Below are positions 1 through 11,612 of a stretch of DNA of 43,760 nt, in pieces. Every line of letters starts with the position of its first letter. The first letter of the stretch is position 1. A program made the position numbers and the translations under genes. A model generated the notes under the pieces. It made no database searches and was not told where the DNA came from. It saw only the letters and a program-made list of their open reading frames with translations. The stretch covers positions 1 to 43,760 of the forward strand of contig JAEPRB010000297.1 of the NCBI GenBank assembly GCA_016758965.1, in the 5' to 3' direction. Source of the DNA: Circinella minor. Taxonomy: Eukaryota; Mucoromycota; Mucoromycetes; Mucorales; Lichtheimiaceae.

Positions 1-1972
1 GATGATGATGTAGTTGTAGTAGTAGATAAAGGTTGATTTAGTGAAGGGATGGTTTCTTGCAAAAATCGCTTATCACCGGCAATATTGTCTGTATAAAATA
101 TCTGAGGTTCTTGATGACCGTATAAATAATATGACTTCAACATTTGTTCAAATGATGTTTTTAAATGTGCTAATTTTTTTGTCGGTACTAATAGTTGTAG
201 CCTGATCTCCTCAAACTCGTTACATACAGTATATAATGCATAAAATGTCGATTCCCCACCAACTTTTGCCATATGCTTGATTATCTTAAACGTGTGATCT
301 CCTTTTAAAACAACACCATCCAACACCATAATTTCTTTATCCATAAATAATCGAAGTTGATCCATAATTGCTGTATATATCATACGTAAATAGGTAGCTG
401 ATGGAACATAACTAGCATATCCTAGTGGATCGTCAAAATTTGAAAAAGGTGGATAACTTTGATTTACCCCAGTTGCTCCAAAGAAAGATAATTGTAGAGC
501 GTGTTGTTGTTGATGATCAATTGATGTTAAATATATAAATTGGAGACGACTATAACGAAGGTGATGAAGTTCTTGAAGTAGATCATGTAAATGTTCCGGT
601 CCCATAGCATTTTGAAAGCAAGGCCGAAGCTAATCAGCAAGTTGTCTTGAAATACCACCTCGATGAGTTAAAATAGCTGGGAATATTGATTGAATGTGAT
701 AAGGTAGACTATCCATGAGCTCACTATCATGACCATTAATGGTCTTTTTACATTTGTAGCATCTATAATGTCGAGAAAGTATGTAAAAGCAGCTATATAC
801 ATAATTTTATCCATATTAATAAAATACCTTGTTACTTCGATACATTGATAGTTTACAAGTCTTTATAATATTATTACCTATCAATATCCACAATTCGGCG
901 CACAATAGGATCACAATTAAAACCATCACTGTGAAGTTTACCTCCACAATTTGGAGCTTGGCAAAAAATATCAACAAGTTTATCTGGAGCCCATACAAAT
1001 ATACATGGACGATAAAGTAAAGCTGGATCAAATTTCTGACGACCACGGAAGCAAAAATATGGCGATTCTGGCTCTATCCAAAATTTATGTTCGTTATACA
1101 ACATGATTTTATTTTTTGTGATCTTTTTTTTTATTTTTAATAGATATTCTCGAACAGTGCCAAGGGGAGTATCATCTGGTTCTTCTTGTTGGTTATTGTT
1201 TTGTTCGTGATTTAATGAACTATCACTACCAGTATTATTATTAGGTTGTTGCTGCTGTTCTTGTTGTCCAGCCTGCTCATCCTGTAAAGTTCCCAAACTA
1301 GTGTTTTCAATTTCAAGCATCATATCACCAACACTTTCATTAAAAATAACTTGTTCCGACTGCTATTATATGGTATTGTTAATAATTATATTCGGCTGAT
1401 ATATTTTAAAATAACCAGGTAAACTTTAGTTTAATACCTGTATATTGTCATTTACATTTACATGGGAATGTTGAACGTGATCATTTTCTTCGTTATGTGA
1501 GGCAGTGTGCGAGGTAGCGAGAAAAGAATCCCCTTATGTACCCTGCACTTAACTCTCTCCTCCCACTCATTTCTTTGAAATTTTCAGATTCAGTTATGTG
1601 AATCAAAGATAAGTTGTATAGGCAACTTCATCAAAAAATATAATTTTTTTCTTTCAAAGTATAAAAAAGTACATAATAAATAGAACTACAACATACTATT
1701 TAATGTAAAAAATAAGGTATGCTAAGGATGAAAGTTTTTGTTTCTACTAGATTATATAAAAAAGAATTGGAAAAAAAGATACAAAGAGAAAAATTATATT
1801 TTTTGATGCAGTGCCTATGCGACTTATCTTTGATTCACATAGCTGAATCTGAAAATTTCAAAGAATTGAGTGGGAGGAGAGAGTTAAGTGCAGGGTACAT
1901 AAGGAGATTCGCGAGAAAATATTTATTAATAGGGTTCTTTACAGAACGAGCAGACTTCATAGCTTTTCCCAT
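1..1972 (-). pseudogene. DUF6729-like zinc-binding / RNase H-fold protein, 3' end beyond window, interrupted
   Basis: Three exons are visible on the minus strand: 1972-1438 (with a MITE inside), 1362-878 and 792 to the window edge, with GT..AG introns of 75 and 85 bp that keep the frame. The protein begins MGKAMKSARSVKNPINKYF, has a Gln/Asn-rich stretch, then a cysteine region (CIFVW, CQAPNCGGKL, HYRCYKCKKT) like the DUF6729 zinc region of fungal repeat proteins. The part after it contains LKGDHTFKIIKH and FYTDNIAGDK, which look like the first two acidic motifs of an RNase H-type nuclease or transposase. An in-frame TAG at 630-632 breaks the third exon; CAG or CAA to TAG would explain it. Removing the MITE and one copy of its duplication restores the frame across 'KYFLATSHT'. 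The family name is from memory. The biochemical role is unknown; a transposon origin is likely. Confidence 0.6.
1526..1910. mobile_element. Mutator-type MITE with 9-bp target duplication
   Basis: A 385-bp palindromic element. Its arms (about 1526-1665 and 1775-1910) are inverted copies of one another, beginning GAATCCCCTTATGTACCCTG on the left and ending in the near-complement on the right. GCGAGAAAA flanks it at 1517-1525 and 1911-1919, a perfect 9-bp duplication as expected of MULE transposition. It has no transposase gene. It lies inside the first exon of the DUF6729-like gene. Confidence 0.8.
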
Positions 1973-2149
1973 TTTTATTATATTAAAAAAGTAAAAAAAA
2001 AAATGTGAAAAAAGAAAGAAAGAAAATAACAATCAAACATGATTCATGGATATGACCCTTCCCATAACAGAAACAATAGTCAAAATGTTACATATGGATA
2101 CATTTCTCCATATATCCTATACAACATAGCATGATCATGGTTCACATTT

Positions 2150-2415
2150 ACTGCTAACTACTTCTTTTTTTCTCACACAGCAATAAAAAAAGCTTTTAAT
2201 TGGCTCCACTATATAGAATTTTTATTGGCTAAAAAATCTCCTGGGCATTGTAGGGCCGCCAAATTTTGCCAACCTCAAAATCACAGTATCAACTTCTAAA
2301 ATCATGCTGTCAAGTTCAAAAATTACACTGCCAACTTGAATTTTCACCTCCTGACAATTTTGAAAAATTTAGCACCAATAAAAATAAACACACACAATCA
2401 TTAGGAAAAATCCTG
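2150..2415. repeat. Relic Tc1-type terminal repeat plus flanking repeat
   Basis: Bases 2150-2262 match, in reverse orientation, the sequence at about 14312-14428. Bases about 2250-2415 resemble the terminal repeat of the 7.2-kb Tc1-like element: a run of degenerate ~22-bp units, then CAATCATTAGGAAAAATCCTG, followed by the dinucleotide TA. It looks like the remnant of a related element or a MITE. The rest of 1973-2659 shows no gene; 2520-2659 is the likely promoter region of the MULE gene that follows. Confidence 0.55.
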
Positions 2416-2659
2416 TACTATATTTTGAGATTATATCGTGATCATAATTTTGACCTCCTGTCTATTATGAAAATTATACCGACTAGCCAGCACCTTCTCG
2501 ATTTTACTGTACACGTGACCCGAAAAAAAATTGCGGATAAATTTGTTTCCGTAAAAAACTCAGTGATCAAAAAAAAAATAAAGTACCTGTTTTTTTAAAA
2601 AGAAAATTGTTATTATTATTATTACTTTTTTTTACTTTAATCACTTTAAAAATATCGAA

Positions 2660-5617
2660 ATGGATAACAATACTGCTACCAACATCACCCCAGCCACCAC
2701 TTACTGCACTGGCTGTCATTGTTTTAAACCTACTGAGTTATTTGCAGGTAGACAGAGACAATACAAAACTTGTAAAACGTGCCGAAATCGTAGAAGCGAT
2801 GTTGGTAAACCAATCGCTGACGATTTACTCGTTACATTAGAAGAAGCATTGGAGATGATTCCTTCTCGCTACGACGATGACGAAATAACCGAAACAAACC
2901 GAGATGATGCGTCAATTGACTACTCGATTACTGCATACATTCGCCTCGATCAAGAAATGTTGGACATGGATGATCAGCATTTAGTTACGCATATCCGTAC
3001 CAGCATTGAAGCACGCGATGGATATCATTATTATCATTATTTCACGGCTGCTACTCACTTAAAGTTTGGCAGTACATTTATTTGTTGCTGTTCTCAATCC
3101 TCGGAAAGTCAACGACAAGTTCCAGATAATCGCCGTAGAAGGATACATACACGGATGGAAACATTTAGCTGTAATGGTTACATCAATGGGATGATTGATA
3201 GACCTAATAGCTATGTTCGTATCACTATTGAGCATTCTACTGGCCATCGTGCTGCTCCTAGTGCGACAAACAACAACGTTGATTGTGAACTAATTACGTA
3301 TATTAGTGAAAAATGCATTACAATGAGTGCCCAAGACTTGTATTTGGATATTTTGACCATGTATCCTAATACAATGGGTACACTCACACAAGCCCAAGTT
3401 TACTACTGGTGGAATAAATCGTTCGAAAGCCAATATAAACTTCACAGAAATCAGTTCACCTCTACTGAAATGCATTTAGATAGAGCAGCAGCTCGAGGTG
3501 TTGAAAAAGTAAGTCACCTTTATACCATTGTACCATGGGATATAAGTTTTGAGACTGTTTATGGCGAAACAGACATGGTATGATAAATAGAAAACTAGTT
3601 TATTAAGTGTTAAATAAATAAAACAGATACTTGGTCGTACCCGCCAACAATACTCTACTTTGGGCTTCACTATGCCGTTGTTCAGAGTAATATGTGAAAT
3701 GGCAGAAGTTGAAGAGTTTCATGTAGATAGTACCTACAAAACCAATCGTACTGGTCATGAGCTTTTTAGTATTGTCGCGTCAGTCAATGGAATTGGGTTC
3801 CCGATTGCATATTTCTTATTGAGAATGAACCCAATCAATGAACCCATTAACTCTAATGACCAATCTGATCCAATGAATCATACCATTGCTTCTACTGATC
3901 ATACTACTACAATCAATACCAGCAACTCTCCTACCCCCAACATCGATAACACACCTACTACTTACGCTCCTACCGCCGAAGAAATACAAGAAGCAACACG
4001 ATCACAATTAATTGCTGGATTTTTTACTAGGTTGCGTAGCCGAGGTTTGAACCCTAGATTCATGTTCACAGACAAAGATGAAGGCCAAATCGATGCAATT
4101 AGTCAAGTTTTCGGCGACAATGCTGTGCGACTATGTCTTTGGCATCTAATGCACGCTGTTAAGTTACAGCTTGCAAAGCCCAAGCTATCTAATCCACAAT
4201 ATAACATTAATGAAGCTGTAAATCGATTCCCATTCGTCAGTCGACAATTTCAGCCAACAGCAGATCGAAATGGAAGAAGATGTGAAAATGCTGGACATAG
4301 GGAGGCTATCGTTGTAATGATGTGAAAGCATTACCATATGCATAGTAACATTCCGATCGAAGGAGGTACGTATAGCATTTCAAGCGTCAAGTAAAATATA
4401 TTTGATCTTGTAGTAATGATTGAAAAACTTAATAAATATATTTAAATTTATATATCATAGAGTATTTTACTTCTATTGAGATCCATAATCGCTGTGCGGA
4501 AGAAATATATACTTTTTGTGTACAACATGATCTTCAGGATGCTTGGGCGTATCTTTATTCTAGATGGTATCGCGATTCGTGGTGGAATAAATGGGCCCGT
4601 AGTACCAGAGTACCCATTCCCATTGGCAAAACAACAATGATGATTGAGTCACAATGGAGAATCCTCAAAAGAGATTTTTTAATTAACAGCAATCGACCAC
4701 GATTAGACTTTCTTGTGTGGATCATCATTCAAAAGCAGTTAGTTAAAGTGCATCACAACTTTATGTTAAAAGTTGTAAATCGCGCTGAGAAACTAGAATG
4801 GGAATTGGAATTTGTTCATGAGTGGCATGTCAAAACTGGTCATAGTGATCCAGGCTCCAATAGCAGAGGGACTTGTGCAGAAAATCCTGATGCGGATCAA
4901 TTATACTTACCATCATTGGAAAATTGGATGTGTGGCTGTCCTTCTTTTGCCACCAGTCGCTTTATGCTTTGCAAGCATCTTATATCACGCTATCGCAATT
5001 CCACTCCATTGTTATGTAATGTTTTTGGTGCGCATGATTACTTTATATGCCGCCAATCTATTGCTCCGTATGTGAGGCTTTTGCCGGTATGTATCACATA
5101 AAGATAATATACTTTTTGAACTTATAAGTATTTTAATGAATGTACTACTATAATATAGAACCATATATATCCTTTTTCTCTTGTAATACTTCCTGAAGGT
5201 GGATTAGAAGTTCCACAAACAACAACTCGTCCAACCCGTCTAGTATCTCCACAAATAAGACCTGTCACAATGCCAAATCCACCAATCCCAAGCTCTCCTG
5301 CTAGCGTTTCCAACAATGAAGAAGAAGAAGAAGGAGAAAGAGAAGATATAATAGTCAATGACCAATGGCAACAACAAATAGAAGCAGAGGAGTCGATTGC
5401 TAACCTTCAGGAAGCACTTGCTAATATACAGCAAGCACTTGGTGGTGCTTATAACAACTATCGTGGTTTATTAGACCAGCATCAACGTGACGTCTTTGAT
5501 CGTTTAGTCCGTGATAACAACATCAATGATTACTTTCATCATGTTCGTCAGTATCGTGAACGACGACGCCGTGATCGAACGTGGCGTGACGATAATCCAT
5601 ATACACGCTACCTCTAA
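2660..5617 (+). pseudogene. MULE transposase with N-terminal Cys finger and SWIM zinc finger; one internal stop
   Basis: Model join(2660..3577,3627..4365,4461..5086,5159..5617): introns of 49, 95 and 72 bp are all GT..AG and the total is 914 codons in phase. In order: a Cys finger near residues 15-45 (YCTGCHCF, YKTCKTCR); a DDE domain with FHVDSTYKTN (about 340), FMFTDKDEGQ (about 452), the CLWH motif, and MMIESQW (about 613); a SWIM finger (CGCPSF..CKH, about 708-728); then an acidic stretch and a helical Arg-rich tail. The family cuts and pastes DNA by a DDE mechanism in the nucleus. One TGA at 4323-4325 interrupts 'MM*KHYHMH'; CGA to TGA would explain it. Everything else is open, so the damage is recent or is a single sequencing-level change. 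Terminal repeats were not located. Confidence 0.8.
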
Positions 5618-6242
5618 ACTACATTTCTACCCATTTTTTTTCATATGTTTAGATTCCTATTTCATTTACTCATCCACTATTCGTATTTTTGTTCAACAAG
5701 TGGTAAATATAATCAAACAAGGTAAGGTAAAATAGATAATAGAAATATGGTCTTTTATGAGAATCCATAAACTTATATAAAAGTAAATAAAATGATAGTC
5801 ATTATTAATTAATCGTATCAAGTCTGTATTTATAATTTTTTGATGCATGGTCTTTTTATTCTACAAATATTACATGTTTCATTAAGGATCCATGTATTTC
5901 AAGATTAACTCTAAATTATTAATTTTTACCATCATCCATTATCATTACTTTTATTATTATTATTATTATTACGTATCACTTTTTTTTATTATTATTTTTT
6001 ATTATCATTTTTTATTATCACTTTTTTATTGTCAATTTTTTTTCATCAATTTTTTTTTTCGTTATTACTATTACCATTATCGGAATTTTAAACGGCAAAA
6101 CATATTTCCTGTTTCTGAGACTCAAATTCCCGGTAAAATCGAGAAGGGGCTAGGGGGTGTAAATTATACCATCAATCAAAAAGGACACCAATGTGAATTG
6201 TTAGAAAAATTCTATATCATGAAAACTCGTGTATATCATGAG
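5618..6242. other. Non-coding, low-complexity stretch
   Basis: No supported gene. After the MULE stop comes AT-rich sequence, then a T-rich simple repeat of ATT and TTTTTATTATC units at about 5945-6070. The small open frames here follow from the low complexity. Confidence 0.6.
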
Positions 6243-6467
6243 ACCGCGGTGTTTCGGGAGGCCGCAGTGTTCCGTTAAAAAAAGTGCAAAGTTTTTTTAA
6301 AAAAAATGAAAGTTTTAAAAATAAAATTTCAGCATCAGGCTTCAGCGAGCCACGTTGATTCGGGAAGCAAACGATAAATAAGTATGCCGCAATGTTCCGT
6401 TAAAATATGGCACTGATTCGGAAAGCCGCAATGTTCCAATAAACAAGGCCGCGGTGTTTCGTCAAAA
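6243..6467. repeat. Five copies of a GCCGCRGTGTTYCGTTAAAA-like motif
   Basis: Degenerate copies start at about 6243, 6261, 6386, 6425 and 6448, most preceded by TTCGGGA/TTCGGAA. They are more GC-rich than their surroundings. Spacing is irregular, so this is not a simple tandem array; it may be the sub-terminal region of an unrecognised element. The following 6480-6960 is AT-rich with no gene seen. Confidence 0.5.
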
Positions 6468-6961
6468 ATCAAGCCGCCATAGTCTGTTAATATTTTAAGG
6501 CTACAAATGCTATAATAAAAATGTATTTTAATAATATAACATTTAGTTACTTTATAGCGCCGTAAGTTTTGTATTAAATAAGTTGTTACTTATTTGGTGT
6601 TTTATTTTTTTAAAGTATAGTCTTAATGTGGTAAAACGTATTTTGCAGCAAGTATAGTTACAAAAACCATTTTTTATTGCTTTAAACATAAATTTTATTA
6701 CTTAAATGACGCAACTTTGTAAGAAATCCAAATATTACATTTACTATAAAAGCACAATCGAAAACAATTATTACGCAACGTTTTAATTACAAAGCACATA
6801 ATAATTTACATTTCAGTAAAATTAAAGCATGATATTCGACATTGCAGTTAAATTAAAATACATTGTTTTTTGTTTTTAAAGGTTCAATATTGCGCTTCCT
6901 GGCCCCGCGTTGTTCCGGGAGGTCACGTATACAGTGCGGCGTGTAAATGTTGCACTTCATA

Positions 6962-7343
6962 CAGGATTTTTCCTAATGATTGGCGGGGGGTTTTTTCCCA
7001 TCATGGCGGGGCCTTTTTTCATTTTGGCGTTGGGGGGTCTTTTTTGATTGGCGGTGGAATTTTCATGATTGGCAGGAGGTGAAAAATTACAATGACGCCT
7101 GTAATTTTAAGTTGATGGCAGAATTACAAATTTCATGGCGGTTGGGAACTATGATTTCAATCCCTTATTAAAACTATTTTCTGTAGCTTTCTTATTATTT
7201 TTATGTTGTAAATTTTATAATTTATTAAAAAAAAAACATATTTAAATATGAAAAAAAAATATGAAAAAAAATAATAATATGAAGATAATAATAATATAAA
7301 GATAAAAATAATAATAATAATATGAAAAAAAATAATGATATGA
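6962..7343 (+). repeat. Left terminal inverted repeat, 382 bp
   Basis: Appears identical, base for base by eye, to the reverse complement of 13801-14182. The outer part has eight TGATTGGCGG/CATGGCGG-like units about 22 bp apart (conserved C at 6984, 7007, 7028, 7052, 7073, 7096, 7119, 7139), likely transposase-binding sites. The inner part is A-rich simple sequence. Similarity stops just before the transposase stop codon. Confidence 0.85.
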
Positions 7344-7413
7344 TCAAGATAAAAATATATAAAAAAAATTTAAAGACGGAAGAAATATCGAAATATAATA
7401 TAAAAAAAAAGAA

Positions 7414-8952
7414 TTACAACATTTTCTCTCCATTGATACAACGTGGCATAAAAGAAAGAGAGTGCCTGATCCAACCCTGGCAATCTTGAGCAGTGACTTG
7501 GTTGCCCGAGTCAATGATCCTTAGCAACAAAGTGTCATCAGAAGTCAACAAATGGCGTTTAACACCGGCCTTCAACTTTGACCAAAATTCTTCGATCGGG
7601 TTTAGGAAGGGCGAATATGGAGGAAGGTATAGTATTTCAAATCCTTGTTTTCTTACTGCCTCCATCACTTCGGGTGTCTTGTGGATGGATGCATTATCCA
7701 TGATTAGGGTTCTTCCATCCATCCCATTTTCCTTTAAGACTCCCATAAGGACCTCCAAGAATTCAATATAGTGTTCCGCGCGTATACCAATTTTACCCAC
7801 AACTTTTTCCTCACCACTGCGGAGTTTGCGTTTCTTGGAGGCAACAACTGCTTGTGGTCTTCGAAGACTCAGGTTGACAATACCCTCACCAGTGATTCCA
7901 CCTATAATAGTTATATTAACCCCACGCAACTTCGAAACCAAAGCCTTGGCCGGAGTACCTCATTTCGAGCGACCAAAATTACGTTTGATATGCATGTTAA
8001 ATCCAGCTTCATCAATAAAGATGCATTTGTAGTAATCAATGCCACTGAATTCAAATGCCTGTGCCCAGTTCATCCTTGAGGCGATTGTTTCATCAGAGTT
8101 GCGGTACTCCGAGATCCGTTCCAGCTTCTTCATGGTAAGCCCACATTTGCTGACGAGATGCTTTTGGAGCCCACTTTGGGTGATGCTAATACCAAATTTA
8201 TCAACAAGTGATTGCTGTGCTTCTTTTAGGGTCGCGTCTGACTTGGTGTCATAATACGCCTGTAGGAATGCAGTATGCTTCGGTTGTAAAGTTGGTGGTG
8301 GTCCAGGAGACTTACCCATTGTACTGGGAAGGTACGGTTCACCGTCAACGAATCGCTTCCAATATCGCTGAGCAGTTCTCTCAGGTATCAAAAGGTCGCA
8401 TCCAGCTTCTGCAGCATTTAAGGTGATGTTTTGGATCCTGTCGATCAGTTGGATGATTTCAGGATCTCGATATACTCGATGAGCTCCTATATGATTTACG
8501 AATTTTGAGTTAGACACAGAAGGGATTGAAGGTTTAATAATATTAGATAACATACTTTTTGGGACAATGGTAGTTTCTTGCTGAAGGGTTTTACGAGGTC
8601 TTCCCCTGGCCTTTTTCACCGGTTCTGTTACATTTTGAGCAGCGACGGAAGTATTGGAGGAGTTGGAGCTTTGAGAATCCATTAATTTGGATGTGGATGT
8701 TTGCTGTAATTATCAACCGTGAGTTATTAAAAATAGTGGAATACAAGTCAAATTTGGATTTCAAAACCATACTTCATTAAATACCTGTAGTGTATATTTG
8801 ATTTTTTTCATGGATACCAAAGATTGAACACCACCAGTAAAGTTGTGGCACTCATCGGATACAATTTGATACATATCATCCACTTCCATCTCGTCTTCAT
8901 ACATATCATCATCAGTATCATAGGGTAGTAGTAAACTTTTGATAGATAGCAT
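7414..8952 (-). pseudogene. Tc1-like DDE transposase, left arm, one nonsense codon
   Basis: Two exons, 8952-8785 and 8703-7414, with an 81-bp intron (CAG|GTATTT..TTACAG|CAA), give 485 residues. The order is an acidic leader (DTDDDMYEDEMEVDD), an AT-hook-like KKARGRPRKT, an HTH segment (IPERTAQRYWKRF), and a DDE_3-type catalytic core with FIDEAGF (about 283), IMDNASIH (about 390) and NPIEEFW (about 425). There are 34 residues between the second D and the E, the DD34E spacing. TGA at 7960-7962 falls between RSK and GTPAKA, where relatives have Trp. Otherwise the frame is intact. Transcription runs from the element interior toward the left end, mirroring the copy in the right arm. Confidence 0.85.
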
Positions 8953-9356
8953 GGTAATTGGTAATTAAAAAAATTGAATAGAATGTAAGCAGAAGTGCAA
9001 TAGATAAACAGTTCTGTTTTTATACTGTTTTTTTTTTGTTCATCAGAGACTATTTAGATTATTTTGCATAATGTTCAAGTTGGTTACACGGAACATGCTA
9101 ATTATCACACACATAAAAAAGTTGGTTACACGGAACACCCCAAGGGAAGCAAGTATATAGTTCTTAATTATTTTTTTTATCACCCACAAAAAAAAGCTAG
9201 ACATTTACACACCAATTTTTAATTAAAGACATATGATGTAATAATCAATTCTTATTTTTTATAAAGAACTCATAAGTATTATATGTGATTGTTAAAGAAA
9301 ATAAATGTGAATTAAACAAGCAATAGTAAAACATTTTTTATTAATAATAAAAAAAA

Positions 9357-9645
9357 CTATCGCTGTAAAGCGGCTGCCAATACATCAGTGTCGACTCTAC
9401 TGATAAAGCTTTGCCGAGGAGTGCGAGCCTGTGACCGGGGTCGTGGGGGTGGTGCTGGCATTTGGGGACGATAAGTTCTGATCAACTTTGCTGCTGTAGT
9501 TTTCGGCATGCCTACTCTTGCACCAGCTTCATCGGCACAAAGCCCGTCATAAAAATGGGCCTTCAAAACAGCAATCACGTCTTCTTGGGCATAATTGCGG
9601 CGTGTCCTTCTATTGTGTCGTCCCCTTATTGGCTGTGATGGTGGC

Positions 9646-9706
<61 letters not shown>

Positions 9707-9890
9707 GTGAGAACGATGATGATGATGATTATGATGGTGTTGATGCTGATGCTGATGCTGATGAGGGGGAGAACGAGGGGGAGTTCTCCACAAAATCCGC
9801 ATAAGGAAGTGCGTTGCTTAATTCTCTTGTACTATATACATCGTCCTCCATAGATACATCTTCTTCAAATTCGAGGAGATCATCGGCCAT
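9357..9890 (-). pseudogene. Small Ser-rich protein with C-terminal HTH (HTH-A)
   Basis: An open frame from ATG at 9890-9888 begins MADDLLEFEEDVSMEDD, passes a Ser/Ala-rich stretch and a poly-Ser run encoded by the GAT/ATC microsatellite, then a basic linker (RGRHNRRTRRNYAQED) and an HTH with GARVGMPKTTAAKLIRTYR, ending in a Pro/Arg tail. One in-frame TAA lies in the Ser run (about 9730, 'TPS*SSS'), which could disable it; TCA to TAA would be a transversion, unlike most other stops here. The plan, acidic N-terminus then basic HTH, is shared with the three genes at 10689, 11613 and 12118. The HTH resembles transposase DNA-binding domains (compare GIPRSTAYELINEF in the element at 14432). Function unknown; DNA binding is inferred. 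Confidence 0.55.
9646..9705. repeat. (GAT)20 microsatellite
   Basis: Twenty uninterrupted GAT triplets, followed by imperfect GAT/GCT repeats to about 9760. On the minus strand it encodes poly-Ser in HTH-A. Confidence 0.95.
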
Positions 9891-10209
9891 ATTGCTAGTA
9901 AGTAATTGATTTTGTTATGTGTACGTACGTAAATTTAGAATTTTCAAATTATTACCATGAACGCATCTATCGGTTACCCTTTATATACTTTTTTGATACG
10001 GCTCAAAGATATATGAATTGAGCATATGTACATAATAACAGGATCGCATTTTTTTTCTGTTCCGTGCAACAATCTAATTATCCACCTTCAGGATGGTTTC
10101 CCAAGTAGAAACTATAATTTTTTTATGAGTAACAGCTTTGAATATTTTGTTTGTGCATTTTTACTTTGTAATTGTTCTTCACATTTATCCTTGGTTTGTT
10201 CCGTGAACT

Positions 10210-10577
10210 AATTCTCAAATATTTACTTTCTGTATTTTTCTTATGAAATTAATTAGTGTTTTGTTCCATGCAATGAATTTAACTTTAGATCTTCACTGTG
10301 CACTCACCTAAAAATGGAATGGGACAACTTAAAGTGGAATGGGACGATTTGTTCCATGTAGCAGTTAATTATTCCCTTTTTGTATCCTTGCTTATGAAAC
10401 TGGTTATTGTTTTGTTCTGTGTAACAATTCTAAATATTTACTTTCTGTACTTTTCTTATGAAAATGATTATTGTTTTGTTCCATACAACAAATTTAACTT
10501 TAGATCTTCACCGTGCACTCACCTAAAAACAGCATGGGACAACTTAGAGTGGAATGGGACGATTTGTTCCATGTAAC
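10210..10577. repeat. Tandem duplication, about 215-bp period, in promoter-like region
   Basis: Two diverged copies (about 10210-10362 and 10425-10577) share AAATATTTACTTTCTG, TTTAACTTTAGATCTTCAC, GTGCACTCACCTAAAAA and GTGGAATGGGACGATTTG. Each ends in a GTTCCATGTA motif. They lie upstream of HTH-B. The rest of 9891-10688 shows no coding potential. Confidence 0.7.
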
Positions 10578-10688
10578 GTTCTGGTTATATGTATTTGTAT
10601 TTTTCTTCAGAATTTTCTTTGTTTTATATAACATTAATTACAGAGATTCACTATATAATTTTTTATTATTTTTAAACAATATTCTCAA

Positions 10689-11126
10689 ATGAACAAGATT
10701 GCCCTAAGTCATAATGAAATACGTGAAGCTGTCGACGCTAGTGATGGCGAAGATCCTCTTATTGGTATGATTATTAGCATTGCTTTTAAACATGATATTC
10801 TAATGCTTCAAACAGAGGAATTTATTAGGGTTCTAGACGCAAAGCGAATGGGAACAAAGTATGAACCATCGGTCATGCTCCCTGGTGAGTTGGCTCTTCA
10901 AGAGACTCTGGAAAGGGTGCAACAGCTAGAACAGCAAGTTCTGAAACTAACAGAATACAAAAAGCAAAAAATACCAAGGTGGGAGAGGGAAAATGAAGAA
11001 ATCAAGAAGGCTATAAGACAATGTGCAATTGAAAAAAAAGGGTATAATAGAACTGAGGTCCCGAAATCAACAATGTTTCGATGGGCTCAAGAATATAGAG
11101 AAATTTATCTTAATATTGATGAATAA
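10689..11126 (+). CDS. Small coiled-coil plus HTH protein (HTH-B)
   Basis: A single-exon open frame of 145 residues from ATG at 10689. The N-terminal half is acidic (VDASDGEDPLIGMI). Residues about 70-110 (ETLERVQQLEQQVLKLTEYK) look like a short coiled coil. The end has a basic-helix segment and an HTH-like stretch (EVPKSTMFRWAQEYREIYLN). The C-terminal segment resembles the DNA-binding part of the Tc1-like transposases, but there is no catalytic domain. It lies between the duplicated region at 10210-10577 and HTH-C. I do not recognise a named family; a regulator or dimerising DNA-binding protein is an inference. It has no internal stop, unlike HTH-A and HTH-D. Confidence 0.55.
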   Translation: MNKIALSHNEIREAVDASDGEDPLIGMIISIAFKHDILMLQTEEFIRVLDAKRMGTKYEPSVMLPGELALQETLERVQQLEQQVLKLTEYKKQKIPRWERENEEIKKAIRQCAIEKKGYNRTEVPKSTMFRWAQEYREIYLNIDE

Positions 11127-11612
11127 AAAAATACTTTCTTTTTGTCAGTCTATTTTGTGGCACTGTTACACAGAACAAGCCATTTTAAATCGTTGGTATA
11201 CTCATTTGATCTCTTTTCTTTTGCCATTATGTGACATGGAACATCAAAAGAGAGGATATAACTGGGTTGGTGCTGACAATTTGAACAAAAGATAGGGATA
11301 GAAAATCTATAGCTCAAAATGGATAAAGAGAAAGGTTATTCTTTGGTTTAATACGATTTGCGGATGCAAAGTGTCCGGAAATAATATTCTGATTTTATTT
11401 ATTTGAGTAATTATTCCAATATGGTCTGAATAATTTATGTTGTTTACAAAATAAAAAAAAATGGTACTCAAATAATATTGTTCACAAAATAAAAAAAAAA
11501 GATGCTCAAGAAGGTGAGAAGATCGTGGTGAAAACTATTTAACAGATGGGGACTGATTATTCAGGTGAACACATTTCTTTTATTAACAATTAACAATGAA
11601 ACTTTCTACATA

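Noticed and set aside
1719..2032. Small frames on both strands around the MITE
   Set aside because: They read through the MITE arm; only the minus-strand start at 1972 fits as an exon of the DUF6729-like gene.
6243..6467. CRISPR-like array
   Set aside because: Repeats are degenerate and spacing irregular, and the genome is eukaryotic.
6980..7171. Open frame repeated identically at 13973-14164
   Set aside because: It is the terminal inverted repeat read as protein (Trp/Gly-rich from GGCGG units); no protein features and no coding context.
9595..9804. Poly-Asp and poly-Met frames on the plus strand
   Set aside because: They are alternative readings of the GAT microsatellite; the supported frame is the minus-strand HTH-A gene.
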